This document shows positions 1 through 5,192 of a stretch of DNA of 5,192 bases, piece by piece. Below the pieces are notes generated by a model. It worked only from the letters and a program-made list of their open reading frames with translations, had not been told where the DNA came from and searched no databases. Each line of letters opens with the position of its first letter. The stretch's first letter is position 1. Origin of the DNA: Oceanospirillaceae bacterium (lineage in GTDB: Bacteria > Pseudomonadota > Gammaproteobacteria > Pseudomonadales > Balneatricaceae); assembly GCA_003523085.1 (NCBI GenBank), contig DPHD01000057.1:92069-97260 (forward strand), in the 5' to 3' direction. The translations under genes were made by a program, and so were the position numbers.

Positions 1-1
1 A

Positions 2-574
2 ACCCTGCGTCAAGCCGAACCGTGGAAGCATAAAATAGTGGCTGTGGGTCTAGACTCGTCAGAAGTGGGGCACCCACCTCAAAAGTTTGCCAGAGTGTTT
101 GCCCAAGCCCGCCAACAAGGCTATTTAGCCGTTGCCCATGCGGGTGAAGAAGGCCCTGCAAGCAATATTGTCGACTCACTAGATATACTAAACGTGGATC
201 GCATCGACCACGGCGTGCGTTGTGTCGAAGACCCGGCGTTAGTGGATCGTTTGGTCCGCGATCAAGTGCATTTAACCGTGTGTCCCTTATCCAATACCAA
301 GTTAAAAGTATTTGCACATATGCATCAGCACAATATTGTTGAGCTATTGCGCCACGGCGTAAGTGTGGGCATCAATGCCGATGATCCGGCTTATTTTGGT
401 GGCTATATGAACGACAACTTTAACGCGGTTGCAGAGGCTATACCTGTGACGCAGAAAGAATTGGCACAATTTACACATAATGCCATTGCGGCAAGCTTTT
501 GTTCGCAGCATCGAAAACAGCAATTATACGCGCTGGTGTTGGCCTATGTAGAGCAGGCGGAGGCAGGCGCTTGA
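2..574 (+). CDS. add: Adenine/adenosine deaminase, C-terminal part (5' end outside window)
   Basis: Metal-dependent purine deaminase of the amidohydrolase fold, probably hydrolysing adenine to hypoxanthine (or adenosine to inosine) in the cytoplasm for purine salvage. The frame is open to the left edge (codons from base 2 read TLRQAEPWKHKIVAVGLDSS), so an internal GTG at 38 is not a real start; roughly the N-terminal 40% of a ~330-residue protein is missing. Visible motifs are GLDSSEVGHPP, AHAGEEG (catalytic His/Glu, bases about 134-154), the RIDHG metal/catalytic His (209-211), CPLSN, and NADDPAYFGGY with the metal-binding Asp pair (380-385). From memory, GLDSSEVGHPP and DDPAYFGGY are typical of the bacterial adenine deaminase subgroup (Pseudomonas/yeast Aah1 type) rather than classical adenosine deaminase, so adenine is the favoured substrate. 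It ends in a 4-base overlap with the next gene, suggesting translational coupling. Family is sure; the exact substrate is inferred. Confidence 0.92.
   Translation, partial: TLRQAEPWKHKIVAVGLDSSEVGHPPQKFARVFAQARQQGYLAVAHAGEEGPASNIVDSLDILNVDRIDHGVRCVEDPALVDRLVRDQVHLTVCPLSNTKLKVFAHMHQHNIVELLRHGVSVGINADDPAYFGGYMNDNFNAVAEAIPVTQKELAQFTHNAIAASFCSQHRKQQLYALVLAYVEQAEAGA
559..563 (+). promoter_or_regulatory. Ribosome binding site that fixes the TTG start of the RmlD-like gene
   Basis: GGAGG lies 7 bases upstream of the TTG at 571. It supports that TTG as the initiation codon over the further upstream in-frame TTG at 499, which would put about 75 bases inside the deaminase gene and add a 24-residue tail before the Rossmann strand. 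Confidence 0.7.
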
Positions 575-1458
575 TTAAACTCCTCGTGACCGGCGCTTCT
601 AGCCAGGTAGGTTCGGCGTTATGTGCGCGTGCACTCACCGAAGGCATGTCGGTGGTTTGGTTTGACGATGATATTCTTAATGGTTTAGACGCTCGCGTAA
701 TTGAAACAGCAATCAGTAGGCATCAGCCGAGTTACGTCATCAATACCGCCAGTTATTCGGTGGTAGACAAAGCGCAAACAAACCCACAAGACTGCTACCG
801 TGACAACCATGATGTGGCACAAGTGTTGGCGCAGTCTTGCCATGCCTTGTCGCTGCCATTGCTGCACTTATCCACCGATTATGTGTTTTCAGGTGATCAG
901 CAGCAACCCTACAAAGAAGATGCTAAAACCAATCCTGTAAACCATTTCGGCAGCGCTAAGTTGGCGGCCGAAAATGTGATTAGGGATCAATGCGCCGCCC
1001 ATATTATATTACGGGTGGGCTGGATTTTTAGCGCCCAAGGTAATAATTTTGTATTGCGTACCTTGCGGCAACTGCAGCATCAAAGTGATGTTAAAGCCGT
1101 GGCTGACCAGTACGGCTGCCCTACTTATGCCAATGATGTTGCACGGGTACTGATTGCCATTATCAAACAGCTCAGTTGCGGTATCGAGGTGTGGGGCACC
1201 TATCACTATAGCGGCGCCGAAGTTGCCACCTGGAAAGGCTTTGCTGAGGCCATTTTAGCCGCCGCTAAAACCCATGGGGCGACCCAAGCCGACATGATTG
1301 AGTCGGTTAATAGCGAAGCGTGGCCCACCACAGCCCCTCGGCCTGCCTATAGCGTGCTAGATTGTAGTAAATTATTGGCCACCTTTGGTATTAGGCAGCG
1401 GCCTTGGCGCTCTGGGTTAGTTAAGGTGATTGCGCAAGTGTTTAAGCAGTCTAAGTGA
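571..1458 (+). CDS. RmlD-like NAD(P)-binding sugar-nucleotide reductase homolog with Tyr-to-Phe active site
   Basis: A 295-residue protein of the extended SDR superfamily, RmlD (dTDP-4-dehydrorhamnose reductase) branch, the usual length for that family. The start is the TTG at 571: it forms a TTGA overlap with the deaminase stop, has GGAGG upstream, and places the Rossmann strand at the very N-terminus (LIKLLVTGASSQVG, residues 1-14). Further motifs are the NTAS strand end near residue 65-70, STDYVFSG (101-108), NPVNHFGSAKLAAE (121-134), and GCPTYANDVA, which corresponds to the RmlD substrate-domain P-T/D-A segment. The catalytic Tyr of the YxxxK motif is Phe126 (TTC at 946-948), while Lys130 and the STD triad residues remain. 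The protein may therefore bind NAD(P)H and a nucleotide sugar without normal reductase activity, or use a different proton donor. No other rhamnose genes (rmlA/B/C) are in view, so I give no symbol. Fold assignment is strong; substrate and activity are unknown. Confidence 0.85.
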   Translation: MIKLLVTGASSQVGSALCARALTEGMSVVWFDDDILNGLDARVIETAISRHQPSYVINTASYSVVDKAQTNPQDCYRDNHDVAQVLAQSCHALSLPLLHLSTDYVFSGDQQQPYKEDAKTNPVNHFGSAKLAAENVIRDQCAAHIILRVGWIFSAQGNNFVLRTLRQLQHQSDVKAVADQYGCPTYANDVARVLIAIIKQLSCGIEVWGTYHYSGAEVATWKGFAEAILAAAKTHGATQADMIESVNSEAWPTTAPRPAYSVLDCSKLLATFGIRQRPWRSGLVKVIAQVFKQSK

Positions 1459-1463
1459 AGGAA

Positions 1464-1476
1464 GCGTATAATACGC
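1464..1476 (+). promoter_or_regulatory. Possible sigma70 -10 element inside a perfect palindrome
   Basis: GCGTAT-A-ATACGC is a perfect 13-base inverted repeat with a single central base, and it contains an exact TATAAT at 1467-1472. It lies in the only sizeable gap before the moa run, about 50 bases upstream of moaA. No good -35 hexamer appears at 16-18 bases upstream (1444-1449 is AAGCAG), and there is no TG extended -10, so it would be a weak or activator-dependent promoter. The symmetry could also be a repressor or activator site. Function is inferred. Confidence 0.4.
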
Positions 1477-1494
1477 GCTTAATAAATTTGAAGT

Positions 1495-1513
1495 CGGCCC
1501 GTTAGATAGGCCG
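1495..1513 (+). other. Short GC-rich hairpin in the moaA leader
   Basis: CGGCC (1495-1499) and GGCCG (1509-1513) can pair as a 5-bp all-GC stem around a 9-base loop, 11 bases before the moaA ATG. No T-run follows, so it is not a typical intrinsic terminator. Its position allows an effect on ribosome access, as moaA has no clear Shine-Dalgarno (only a GTGGG at 1513-1517). It is far too short to be the Moco riboswitch found before moaA in enterobacteria. Confidence 0.3.
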
Positions 1514-1524
1514 TGGGTTAATTT

Positions 1525-2517
1525 ATGCAAAAACAGCTGATCGATGACTTCGGGCGTCGAGTAGATTATGTGCGAATCTCGGTCACCGATCGATGCGATT
1601 TCCGCTGTGTGTATTGTATGGCAGAAGAAATGACCTTTTTGCCCCGCGATAGCATAATGAGCATTGAGGAAATTCAACTGGTGGCCCTTGCGTTTGTTGA
1701 GCTGGGGGTCAGCCGTATACGTCTAACCGGTGGCGAGCCGTTGGTGCGCCGTGGCTTAGTTGAGAACCTTCACAAAATTGGCCAGTTGGAAGGTTTGGAT
1801 GAGTTGCTCATTACCACCAATGGGTCGCAACTTGTGCGCCATGCTAAGGCTCTCAAGGCGGCGGGTGTGAAGCGTCTCAACGTGAGTTTAGATTCCTTAG
1901 ACGAAGCAAAGTTTAAGGCCATGACGCGTATTGGTAAATTACCTCAAGTGCTAGAGGGGCTTAATGCCGCTATTGAAGAAGGCTTTGAGCGTATAAAAAT
2001 TAATGCGGTGATCATGCGTGGCAGCAACGATGACGAAGTGTTAGACCTGGTTGAGTTTGTGCGTGCTAAAGGTATTGATATTGCGTTTATTGAAGAAATG
2101 CCTCTGGGCGCTATCGAAAGCCACGATCGAGCGCTCACTTTTTGCTCGAGCGACGATGTGCGTGAAATTATTGAGCAGCGCTATAGGTTAACCCATGTGC
2201 CGCAAAAGACAGCCGGGCCATCGCGCTATTACGCTATGCCGGGCCATAGCTCTCGTATTGGCTTTATCTCGCCCCACAGTCATAATTTTTGTGGCGATTG
2301 TAATCGCGTGCGGGTAACGGTAGAGGGACGCTTATTGTTGTGCCTAGGCAATGAGCACAGCGTAAGCCTAATGCCTCTGCTTAGGGCTCATCCTGGACAA
2401 GTAGAGCCCATTAAAGAGGCGATTGTAAATGCCATGTCGCTAAAGCCAGAAAAGCACCATTTTGATTTGCATGAAAAGCCGCAGATTCTCCGATTTATGA
2501 ACGCCACAGGCGGATAA
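1525..2517 (+). CDS. moaA: GTP 3',8-cyclase (radical SAM, molybdenum cofactor step 1)
   Basis: MoaA is a cytoplasmic radical-SAM enzyme that, with MoaC, converts GTP to cyclic pyranopterin monophosphate, forming (8S)-3',8-cyclo-7,8-dihydro-GTP. The 330-residue length is normal for the family. The N-terminal cluster motif CDFRCVYC gives Cys24, Cys28 and Cys31 for the SAM-binding [4Fe-4S] cluster. LTGGEPLVRR (67-76) is the SAM-contacting motif. The second, substrate-binding cluster is formed by Cys256, Cys259 (FCGDCNRVRVT) and Cys273 (LLLCLGNE). The chain ends in MNATGG; the terminal Gly-Gly is the conserved MoaA tail needed for GTP-dependent catalysis. The start at 1525 puts the family's usual QLIDDFGRRVDYVRISVTDRC at the N-terminus, though the ribosome binding site is weak. 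It opens the moa run, followed after 14 bases by an acyltransferase gene. All key residues are present. Confidence 0.97.
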   Translation: MQKQLIDDFGRRVDYVRISVTDRCDFRCVYCMAEEMTFLPRDSIMSIEEIQLVALAFVELGVSRIRLTGGEPLVRRGLVENLHKIGQLEGLDELLITTNGSQLVRHAKALKAAGVKRLNVSLDSLDEAKFKAMTRIGKLPQVLEGLNAAIEEGFERIKINAVIMRGSNDDEVLDLVEFVRAKGIDIAFIEEMPLGAIESHDRALTFCSSDDVREIIEQRYRLTHVPQKTAGPSRYYAMPGHSSRIGFISPHSHNFCGDCNRVRVTVEGRLLLCLGNEHSVSLMPLLRAHPGQVEPIKEAIVNAMSLKPEKHHFDLHEKPQILRFMNATGG

Positions 2518-2531
2518 TAAGAACCATAAAA

Positions 2532-3659
2532 ATGACCAATAATATTGATCCCTTTCACGATATACGCCCTTACAACGATGACGAAGTAAGGCCCGTGATC
2601 GACGCCCTAATACATAATAAAGAACTGCTGGATGTGCTCGGGCGGTTTAAGTTTCCGCGTATCAAGTCACTGTTAGGCCCGGCCATGAATCCACTGGTTC
2701 GATGGGCATTAAAGCGTGAGTTTGAGGGCGTAGACACTGTTTTTGCTTGGCAAAAAATCATCGCCAAGTATATGGGCAAAACCCTCAAGCGCACGGTTTC
2801 GCAACTCACCTACAGCGGTTTAGAATACTTGCAGCCAGACCAAGGTTATTTGTTTATTTCTAATCACCGCGATATCACCATGGATCCAGCTCTTGTTAGT
2901 TACGGGCTTGAGCAAAACGGTTTGGAAACGGCGCGGGTGGCGATTGGCGACAATTTGCTACAAAAGCCCTATGTCAGTGACATTATGCGCCTCAACAAAA
3001 GTTTTGTAGTGAAACGTTCGGCAACGGGCATTCGGGAGAAAATGAAGGCCTATATGGACTTGTCTAGTTACATTGATCAGTCGGTCCACACGGGCCACAA
3101 TATTTGGATTGCTCAACGAGAAGGTCGTGCCAAAGATGGTATTGATGCGACTGATGTAGCGGTAATGAAAATGTTATATATGTGTAAGAAAAAATCCGGT
3201 CAAAGCTACGCCGATTATATTAACAGCTTGCATATCGTACCGGTGTCAATTGCCTATGAATTTGATCCCTGCGATGTTGCAAAGGCGCAAGAGTTGGCGG
3301 CCTTAGCCAATAACGGTGAGTACGTCAAAGCCAAGTTTGAAGACATGAAGAGTATCGTTAAAGGCATTACCGGCCACAAAGGCAAAGTGCATGTCGCCTT
3401 TGGCAGGCCCTTAGACGGTGAGTTTTCAGCACCCGAGGATATCGCTCGAGCTATTGATGCGAGTATTGCGCAAAATTATTGTTTGCAGGATACTAATTTG
3501 GCTGCACTAGCATTACAAGCCGGTGAGCCACATGCAGCGCAAGCTGCTTTAGAGCAGCGCTTTGCTGGCTTAAATGACGCCCAAAAACAGCACGCGTTGG
3601 CCATGTATGCCAATCCAGTGATTAGGCAAAACGACTTTAACTTGGCTGATGCCAGCTAA
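2532..3659 (+). CDS. PlsB/PlsC-superfamily glycerol-phosphate acyltransferase, long form with HX5D box
   Basis: A 375-residue protein with an acyltransferase core at about residues 90-300, a ~90-residue N-terminal helical region and a ~55-residue Ala/Gln-rich C-terminal tail. Core motifs in order are FISNHRDITMDPALV (catalytic box, His112), RLNKSFVVKR (motif II, 153-162), WIAQREGRAKDG (motif III, Glu198-Gly-Arg, PlsB-like rather than FPEGTR) and LHIVPVSI (motif IV, 233-240). The acidic residue is Asp118, five residues after His112, so the box is HX5D instead of HX4D; Asp114 (HRD) is an alternative partner. I recall a proteobacterial family annotated 1-acyl-sn-glycerol-3-phosphate acyltransferase that shares FHDIRPY at the N-terminus and NHRDI in the box; this appears to be a member. 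I see no signal peptide or clear membrane helix, so it is probably soluble or peripheral. The expected reaction is acyl transfer to a glycerolipid-type acceptor, which is unproven. The ATG at 2532 is the first in-frame start, with only a poor AAGAA upstream. It lies between moaA (14-base gap) and moaC (22-base gap), so it is likely cotranscribed. Confidence 0.85.
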   Translation: MTNNIDPFHDIRPYNDDEVRPVIDALIHNKELLDVLGRFKFPRIKSLLGPAMNPLVRWALKREFEGVDTVFAWQKIIAKYMGKTLKRTVSQLTYSGLEYLQPDQGYLFISNHRDITMDPALVSYGLEQNGLETARVAIGDNLLQKPYVSDIMRLNKSFVVKRSATGIREKMKAYMDLSSYIDQSVHTGHNIWIAQREGRAKDGIDATDVAVMKMLYMCKKKSGQSYADYINSLHIVPVSIAYEFDPCDVAKAQELAALANNGEYVKAKFEDMKSIVKGITGHKGKVHVAFGRPLDGEFSAPEDIARAIDASIAQNYCLQDTNLAALALQAGEPHAAQAALEQRFAGLNDAQKQHALAMYANPVIRQNDFNLADAS

Positions 3660-3681
3660 TATTATTGAGGACTGCTGATTC

Positions 3682-4179
3682 ATGTCGCAATTGACTCACT
3701 TGGATACGCAAGGCCATGCCCACATGGTGGACGTGTCAGAAAAGGACATTACCACGCGTGTGGCCCGTGCCGAGGCCTACGTAGAAATGTTGCCTGCCAC
3801 CTTGGCGTTAATAACCGATGGCAAGCACAAGAAAGGTGATGTGCTCGCTGTGGCGCGTATTGCTGGCATTCAAGCGGCAAAAAAATGCAGTGACTTAATC
3901 CCCCTGTGCCACCCCTTGATGTTGTCTAAGGTGAGTGTGGAGCTGGTGCCAGATGTGGCGGCTAATCGCATTAATGTGAGCACCATGTGTAAGCTTAATG
4001 GTCGAACAGGGGTAGAAATGGAAGCCTTGTGCGCAGCCTCAACAGCCGCGCTCACCTTGTATGACATGTGTAAAGCGGTGGATCGAGGCATGATCATCGG
4101 GGGCTTGCGTGTCACCGAAAAGCAAGGCGGTAAAAGTGGCCATTGGCTGATTGATGGCCAACATGGCGGTGCCGTGTGA
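3682..4179 (+). CDS. moaC: Cyclic pyranopterin monophosphate synthase
   Basis: MoaC rearranges the MoaA product 3',8-cyclo-7,8-dihydro-GTP into cyclic pyranopterin monophosphate with release of pyrophosphate; it acts as a hexamer in the cytoplasm. The 165-residue chain is close to the E. coli length (161), and the start SQLTHLDTQGHAHMVDVS aligns from residue 1. The active-site residues seen in the E. coli enzyme fall at the same numbers here: Lys51 (KHKKGDV), His77 (PLCHPLML), Glu112 and Glu114 (GVEMEAL), Asp128 and Lys131 (YDMCKAVD). The GGKSGHW loop near the C-terminus is also present. A GAGG at 3667-3670 lies 11 bases before the ATG. The stop codon overlaps the moaD start by 4 bases (GTGA), pointing to translational coupling. 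No abnormality is seen. Confidence 0.97.
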   Translation: MSQLTHLDTQGHAHMVDVSEKDITTRVARAEAYVEMLPATLALITDGKHKKGDVLAVARIAGIQAAKKCSDLIPLCHPLMLSKVSVELVPDVAANRINVSTMCKLNGRTGVEMEALCAASTAALTLYDMCKAVDRGMIIGGLRVTEKQGGKSGHWLIDGQHGGAV

Positions 4180-4424
4180 TTAAGGTTTTGTTTTTTGGTC
4201 AGCTCAAAGATCAGCTGCAAACGGATACCCTTGAAGTGAAAATTGAGGCCCCGCAAACGGTGGCTCAACTGTCAGCCCACCTCATCGAGGGTCGGCCTGA
4301 ATGGGCCCATGACTTGAATGATGACAAGCTATTGGTGGCGGTAGATCAAGTGATGGCTAAGCCAGATACCTTGGTGCCTGTGACTGCTGAAGTGGCTTTT
4401 TTTCCACCCGTTACCGGAGGCTAG
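4176..4424 (+). CDS. moaD: Molybdopterin synthase sulfur-carrier subunit
   Basis: MoaD is the ubiquitin-like small subunit of molybdopterin synthase. Its C-terminal glycine is adenylated by MoeB, converted to a thiocarboxylate, and donates sulfur to cPMP together with MoaE. The 82-residue length, the MIKVLFFGQLKDQL start, the AVDQVMAKPDTLV segment and the FFPPVTGG terminus are all typical; the terminal Gly-Gly is intact directly before the TAG. Translation starts at a GTG at 4176 that overlaps the moaC stop (GTGA). MoaE normally follows moaD, but here the next gene is an acyltransferase, so the large subunit must be encoded elsewhere. The final codons (ACC GGA GGC) also supply the GGAGG that appears to serve the downstream gene. 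Confidence 0.95.
   Translation: MIKVLFFGQLKDQLQTDTLEVKIEAPQTVAQLSAHLIEGRPEWAHDLNDDKLLVAVDQVMAKPDTLVPVTAEVAFFPPVTGG
4416..4420 (+). promoter_or_regulatory. Shine-Dalgarno for the PlsC-like gene, inside the end of moaD
   Basis: GGAGG lies 5 bases before an ATT (4426) and 8 bases before an ATC (4429), both in the frame of the downstream acyltransferase. No ATG, GTG or TTG is available at that distance in frame. This decides the likely start region of the next gene. The caveat is that the same bases encode the conserved MoaD Gly-Gly tail, so their presence is partly explained by protein sequence. Confidence 0.5.
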
Positions 4425-4425
4425 T

Positions 4426-5136
4426 ATTATCTTATTTGTTAGGGCCCTAGTTTTTTATATTGGTTTAGCTGTTATTTCCATCTTAGCGTCTACCTTGTTA
4501 GTGGTGACTGCGCCGCTGGTAAAGCGCCGACTGCGGTTTAAATTTGTGGGTTATTGCAACCGTGCTGTGTTGCAGTGGATGCGGATAACTTGTGGTGTGA
4601 GTTTCAAAATTAGCGGCCTAGACAACCTTCCCAAGGACCGTCCGGTGGTGGTTGCCTGTAACCACCAAGGTGATTGGGAAACTTTTTATTTGCTCACCAT
4701 GGGTTTGCCTGTGAGTACGGTGCTCAAACAAGAGCTTTTGTATATTCCGTTTTTTGGCTGGGCGCTAGCCATGCTTAACCCGATTGCGATCAATCGAAAA
4801 CGTAAAACTAATGCCTTAAAGCAATTGTCACAACAAGGTTGCGAGCGTTTAGGTGCAGGTATTTCGGTGGTTATTTTCCCTGAGGGTACGCGTAATCCAC
4901 CTGGTCAGTTGGGGCCTTGTACTAAAGGTGCAGCGATGCTGGCCCATAAAGCCGCCGTACCTATCTTGCCGATTGTGCAAAATAGTGGCCGCTTATCACC
5001 CGCCCATAGTTGGGTAAAACACGCAGGTGTGGTGGAGGTCAAGATTGGACCGCTGATCGAGGCGGATGTGCCTACTAAAGAGATGCATGCCAAGATGGTG
5101 CTGTGGATGACAGATAACTTGGCAGAGATTTCTTAA
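4426..5136 (+). CDS. Membrane-anchored 1-acyl-sn-glycerol-3-phosphate acyltransferase (PlsC-like), probable AUU/AUC start
   Basis: LPLAT/PlsC-family enzyme expected to acylate lysophosphatidic acid to phosphatidic acid at the inner membrane. From the ATT at 4426 it has 236 residues, close to E. coli PlsC (245). The first ~30 residues (ILFVRALVFYIGLAVISI and onward to TAPLV) form a hydrophobic membrane helix typical of this family. The first canonical start in frame is the TTG at 4495; it would remove most of this helix and has no Shine-Dalgarno. The frame is open from 4384 with no ATG/GTG/TTG before 4495. Core motifs, numbered from the ATT start, are NHQGDWETF (His80, Glu85, an HX4E variant of HX4D), LKQELLYIPFFGWALAMLNP, AINRKRK (122-128), FPEGTRNPPG (151-160) and VPILPI (178-183). 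The family member is complete at the C-terminus. It lies 1 base after moaD, so it is read with the moa genes. Function is strong; the exact start codon is inferred, with 4429 (ATC) as the alternative. Confidence 0.85.
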   Translation: MILFVRALVFYIGLAVISILASTLLVVTAPLVKRRLRFKFVGYCNRAVLQWMRITCGVSFKISGLDNLPKDRPVVVACNHQGDWETFYLLTMGLPVSTVLKQELLYIPFFGWALAMLNPIAINRKRKTNALKQLSQQGCERLGAGISVVIFPEGTRNPPGQLGPCTKGAAMLAHKAAVPILPIVQNSGRLSPAHSWVKHAGVVEVKIGPLIEADVPTKEMHAKMVLWMTDNLAEIS

Positions 5137-5162
5137 TCCTCTCAAACCAGGATAAAGGCATT

Positions 5163-5192
5163 GTGTCATTGCGGCCTAGGCTTCCTGTCATT
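5163..5192 (+). CDS. Possible start of a further gene, cut by the right edge
   Basis: After the acyltransferase stop, AGGA (5149-5152) and AAGG (5155-5158) precede a GTG at 5163 that opens a frame without stop to the window end (VSLRPRLPVI). Ten codons are too few to recognise a family. There is no stem plus T-run terminator in 5137-5192, which fits continued transcription. The TTG at 5161 is another possible start in a different frame. This is tentative. Confidence 0.25.
   Translation, partial: MSLRPRLPVI

Noticed and set aside
499..570. Longer start (TTG at 499) for the RmlD-like gene
   Set aside because: It would overlap the deaminase by about 75 bases and add a non-conserved, Arg-rich extension before the Rossmann strand. 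TTG 571 has GGAGG at 7 bases and the TTGA overlap.
1459..1524. Intrinsic terminator after the RmlD-like gene
   Set aside because: The palindrome at 1464-1476 has almost no loop and the GC stem at 1495-1513 is only 5 bp; neither is followed by a T-run.
3879..3885. A-AAA-AAA slippery heptamer in moaC
   Set aside because: It encodes the conserved AAKK segment. A -1 shift meets a stop after two codons, and I see no clear stimulatory stem.
3870..4268. Antisense open frame of 132 codons across moaC/moaD
   Set aside because: It mirrors strongly conserved moaC and moaD coding sequence on the other strand; the protein has no recognisable motif and no supporting ribosome site was noted. The other reverse-strand frames (for example 685-867, 1009-1206, 1417-1677, 1944-2138, 2570-2809, 4905-5093) are rejected for the same reason.
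4397..4403. Run of seven T near the end of moaD that could shift ribosomes or polymerase into the acyltransferase frame, giving a MoaD-PlsC fusion
   Set aside because: The acyltransferase frame is open here, so a fusion by skipping one base is possible on paper, but it would destroy the essential MoaD Gly-Gly tail. The run is explained by two Phe codons, and MoaD is complete as it stands.
5174..5181. GCCTAGGC palindrome near the right edge as a terminator or operator
   Set aside because: Eight symmetrical bases with no loop and no T-run; this length occurs often by chance and may lie inside a coding start.

Overview
The window looks like a chromosomal segment of a gammaproteobacterium. MoaC matches my memory of the Escherichia coli protein closely, including identical numbering of its active-site residues. 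Base composition is roughly balanced, genes are tightly packed and all read on the + strand. A free-living, possibly marine lineage would fit, but that is only a guess. There are no RNA genes, mobile elements, CRISPR arrays or long repeats.

Layout. Bases 1-574 hold the C-terminal part of an adenine/adenosine deaminase (purine salvage), cut by the left edge. It overlaps by 4 bases an RmlD-like sugar-nucleotide reductase homolog (571-1458) whose catalytic Tyr is replaced by Phe. A 66-base gap (1459-1524) contains a perfect TATAAT inside a palindrome and a short GC hairpin; it is the only plausible internal promoter region. From 1525 a tight run follows: moaA, a PlsB/PlsC-superfamily acyltransferase of 375 aa, moaC, moaD, and a second, membrane-type PlsC-like acyltransferase. 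Bases 5137-5192 may contain the first codons of another gene.

How the genes work together. MoaA and MoaC make cyclic pyranopterin monophosphate from GTP. MoaD is the small sulfur-carrier subunit of molybdopterin synthase, and its partner MoaE is not in the window. The two acyltransferases sit in the same transcriptional run, one between moaA and moaC and one directly after moaD. Nothing in the sequence shows a biochemical link between lipid acylation and cofactor synthesis; shared transcription is the simplest explanation.

Most notable points: (1) the membrane acyltransferase appears to start at a non-canonical AUU or AUC codon, because its N-terminal membrane helix lies upstream of the first ATG/GTG/TTG in frame and a GGAGG sits at the right distance; (2) the RmlD homolog carries FxxxK instead of YxxxK; (3) the two acyltransferases have variant catalytic boxes, HX5D and HX4E. 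I see no convincing new multi-gene system here. The region is mostly ordinary metabolism with some unusual details.
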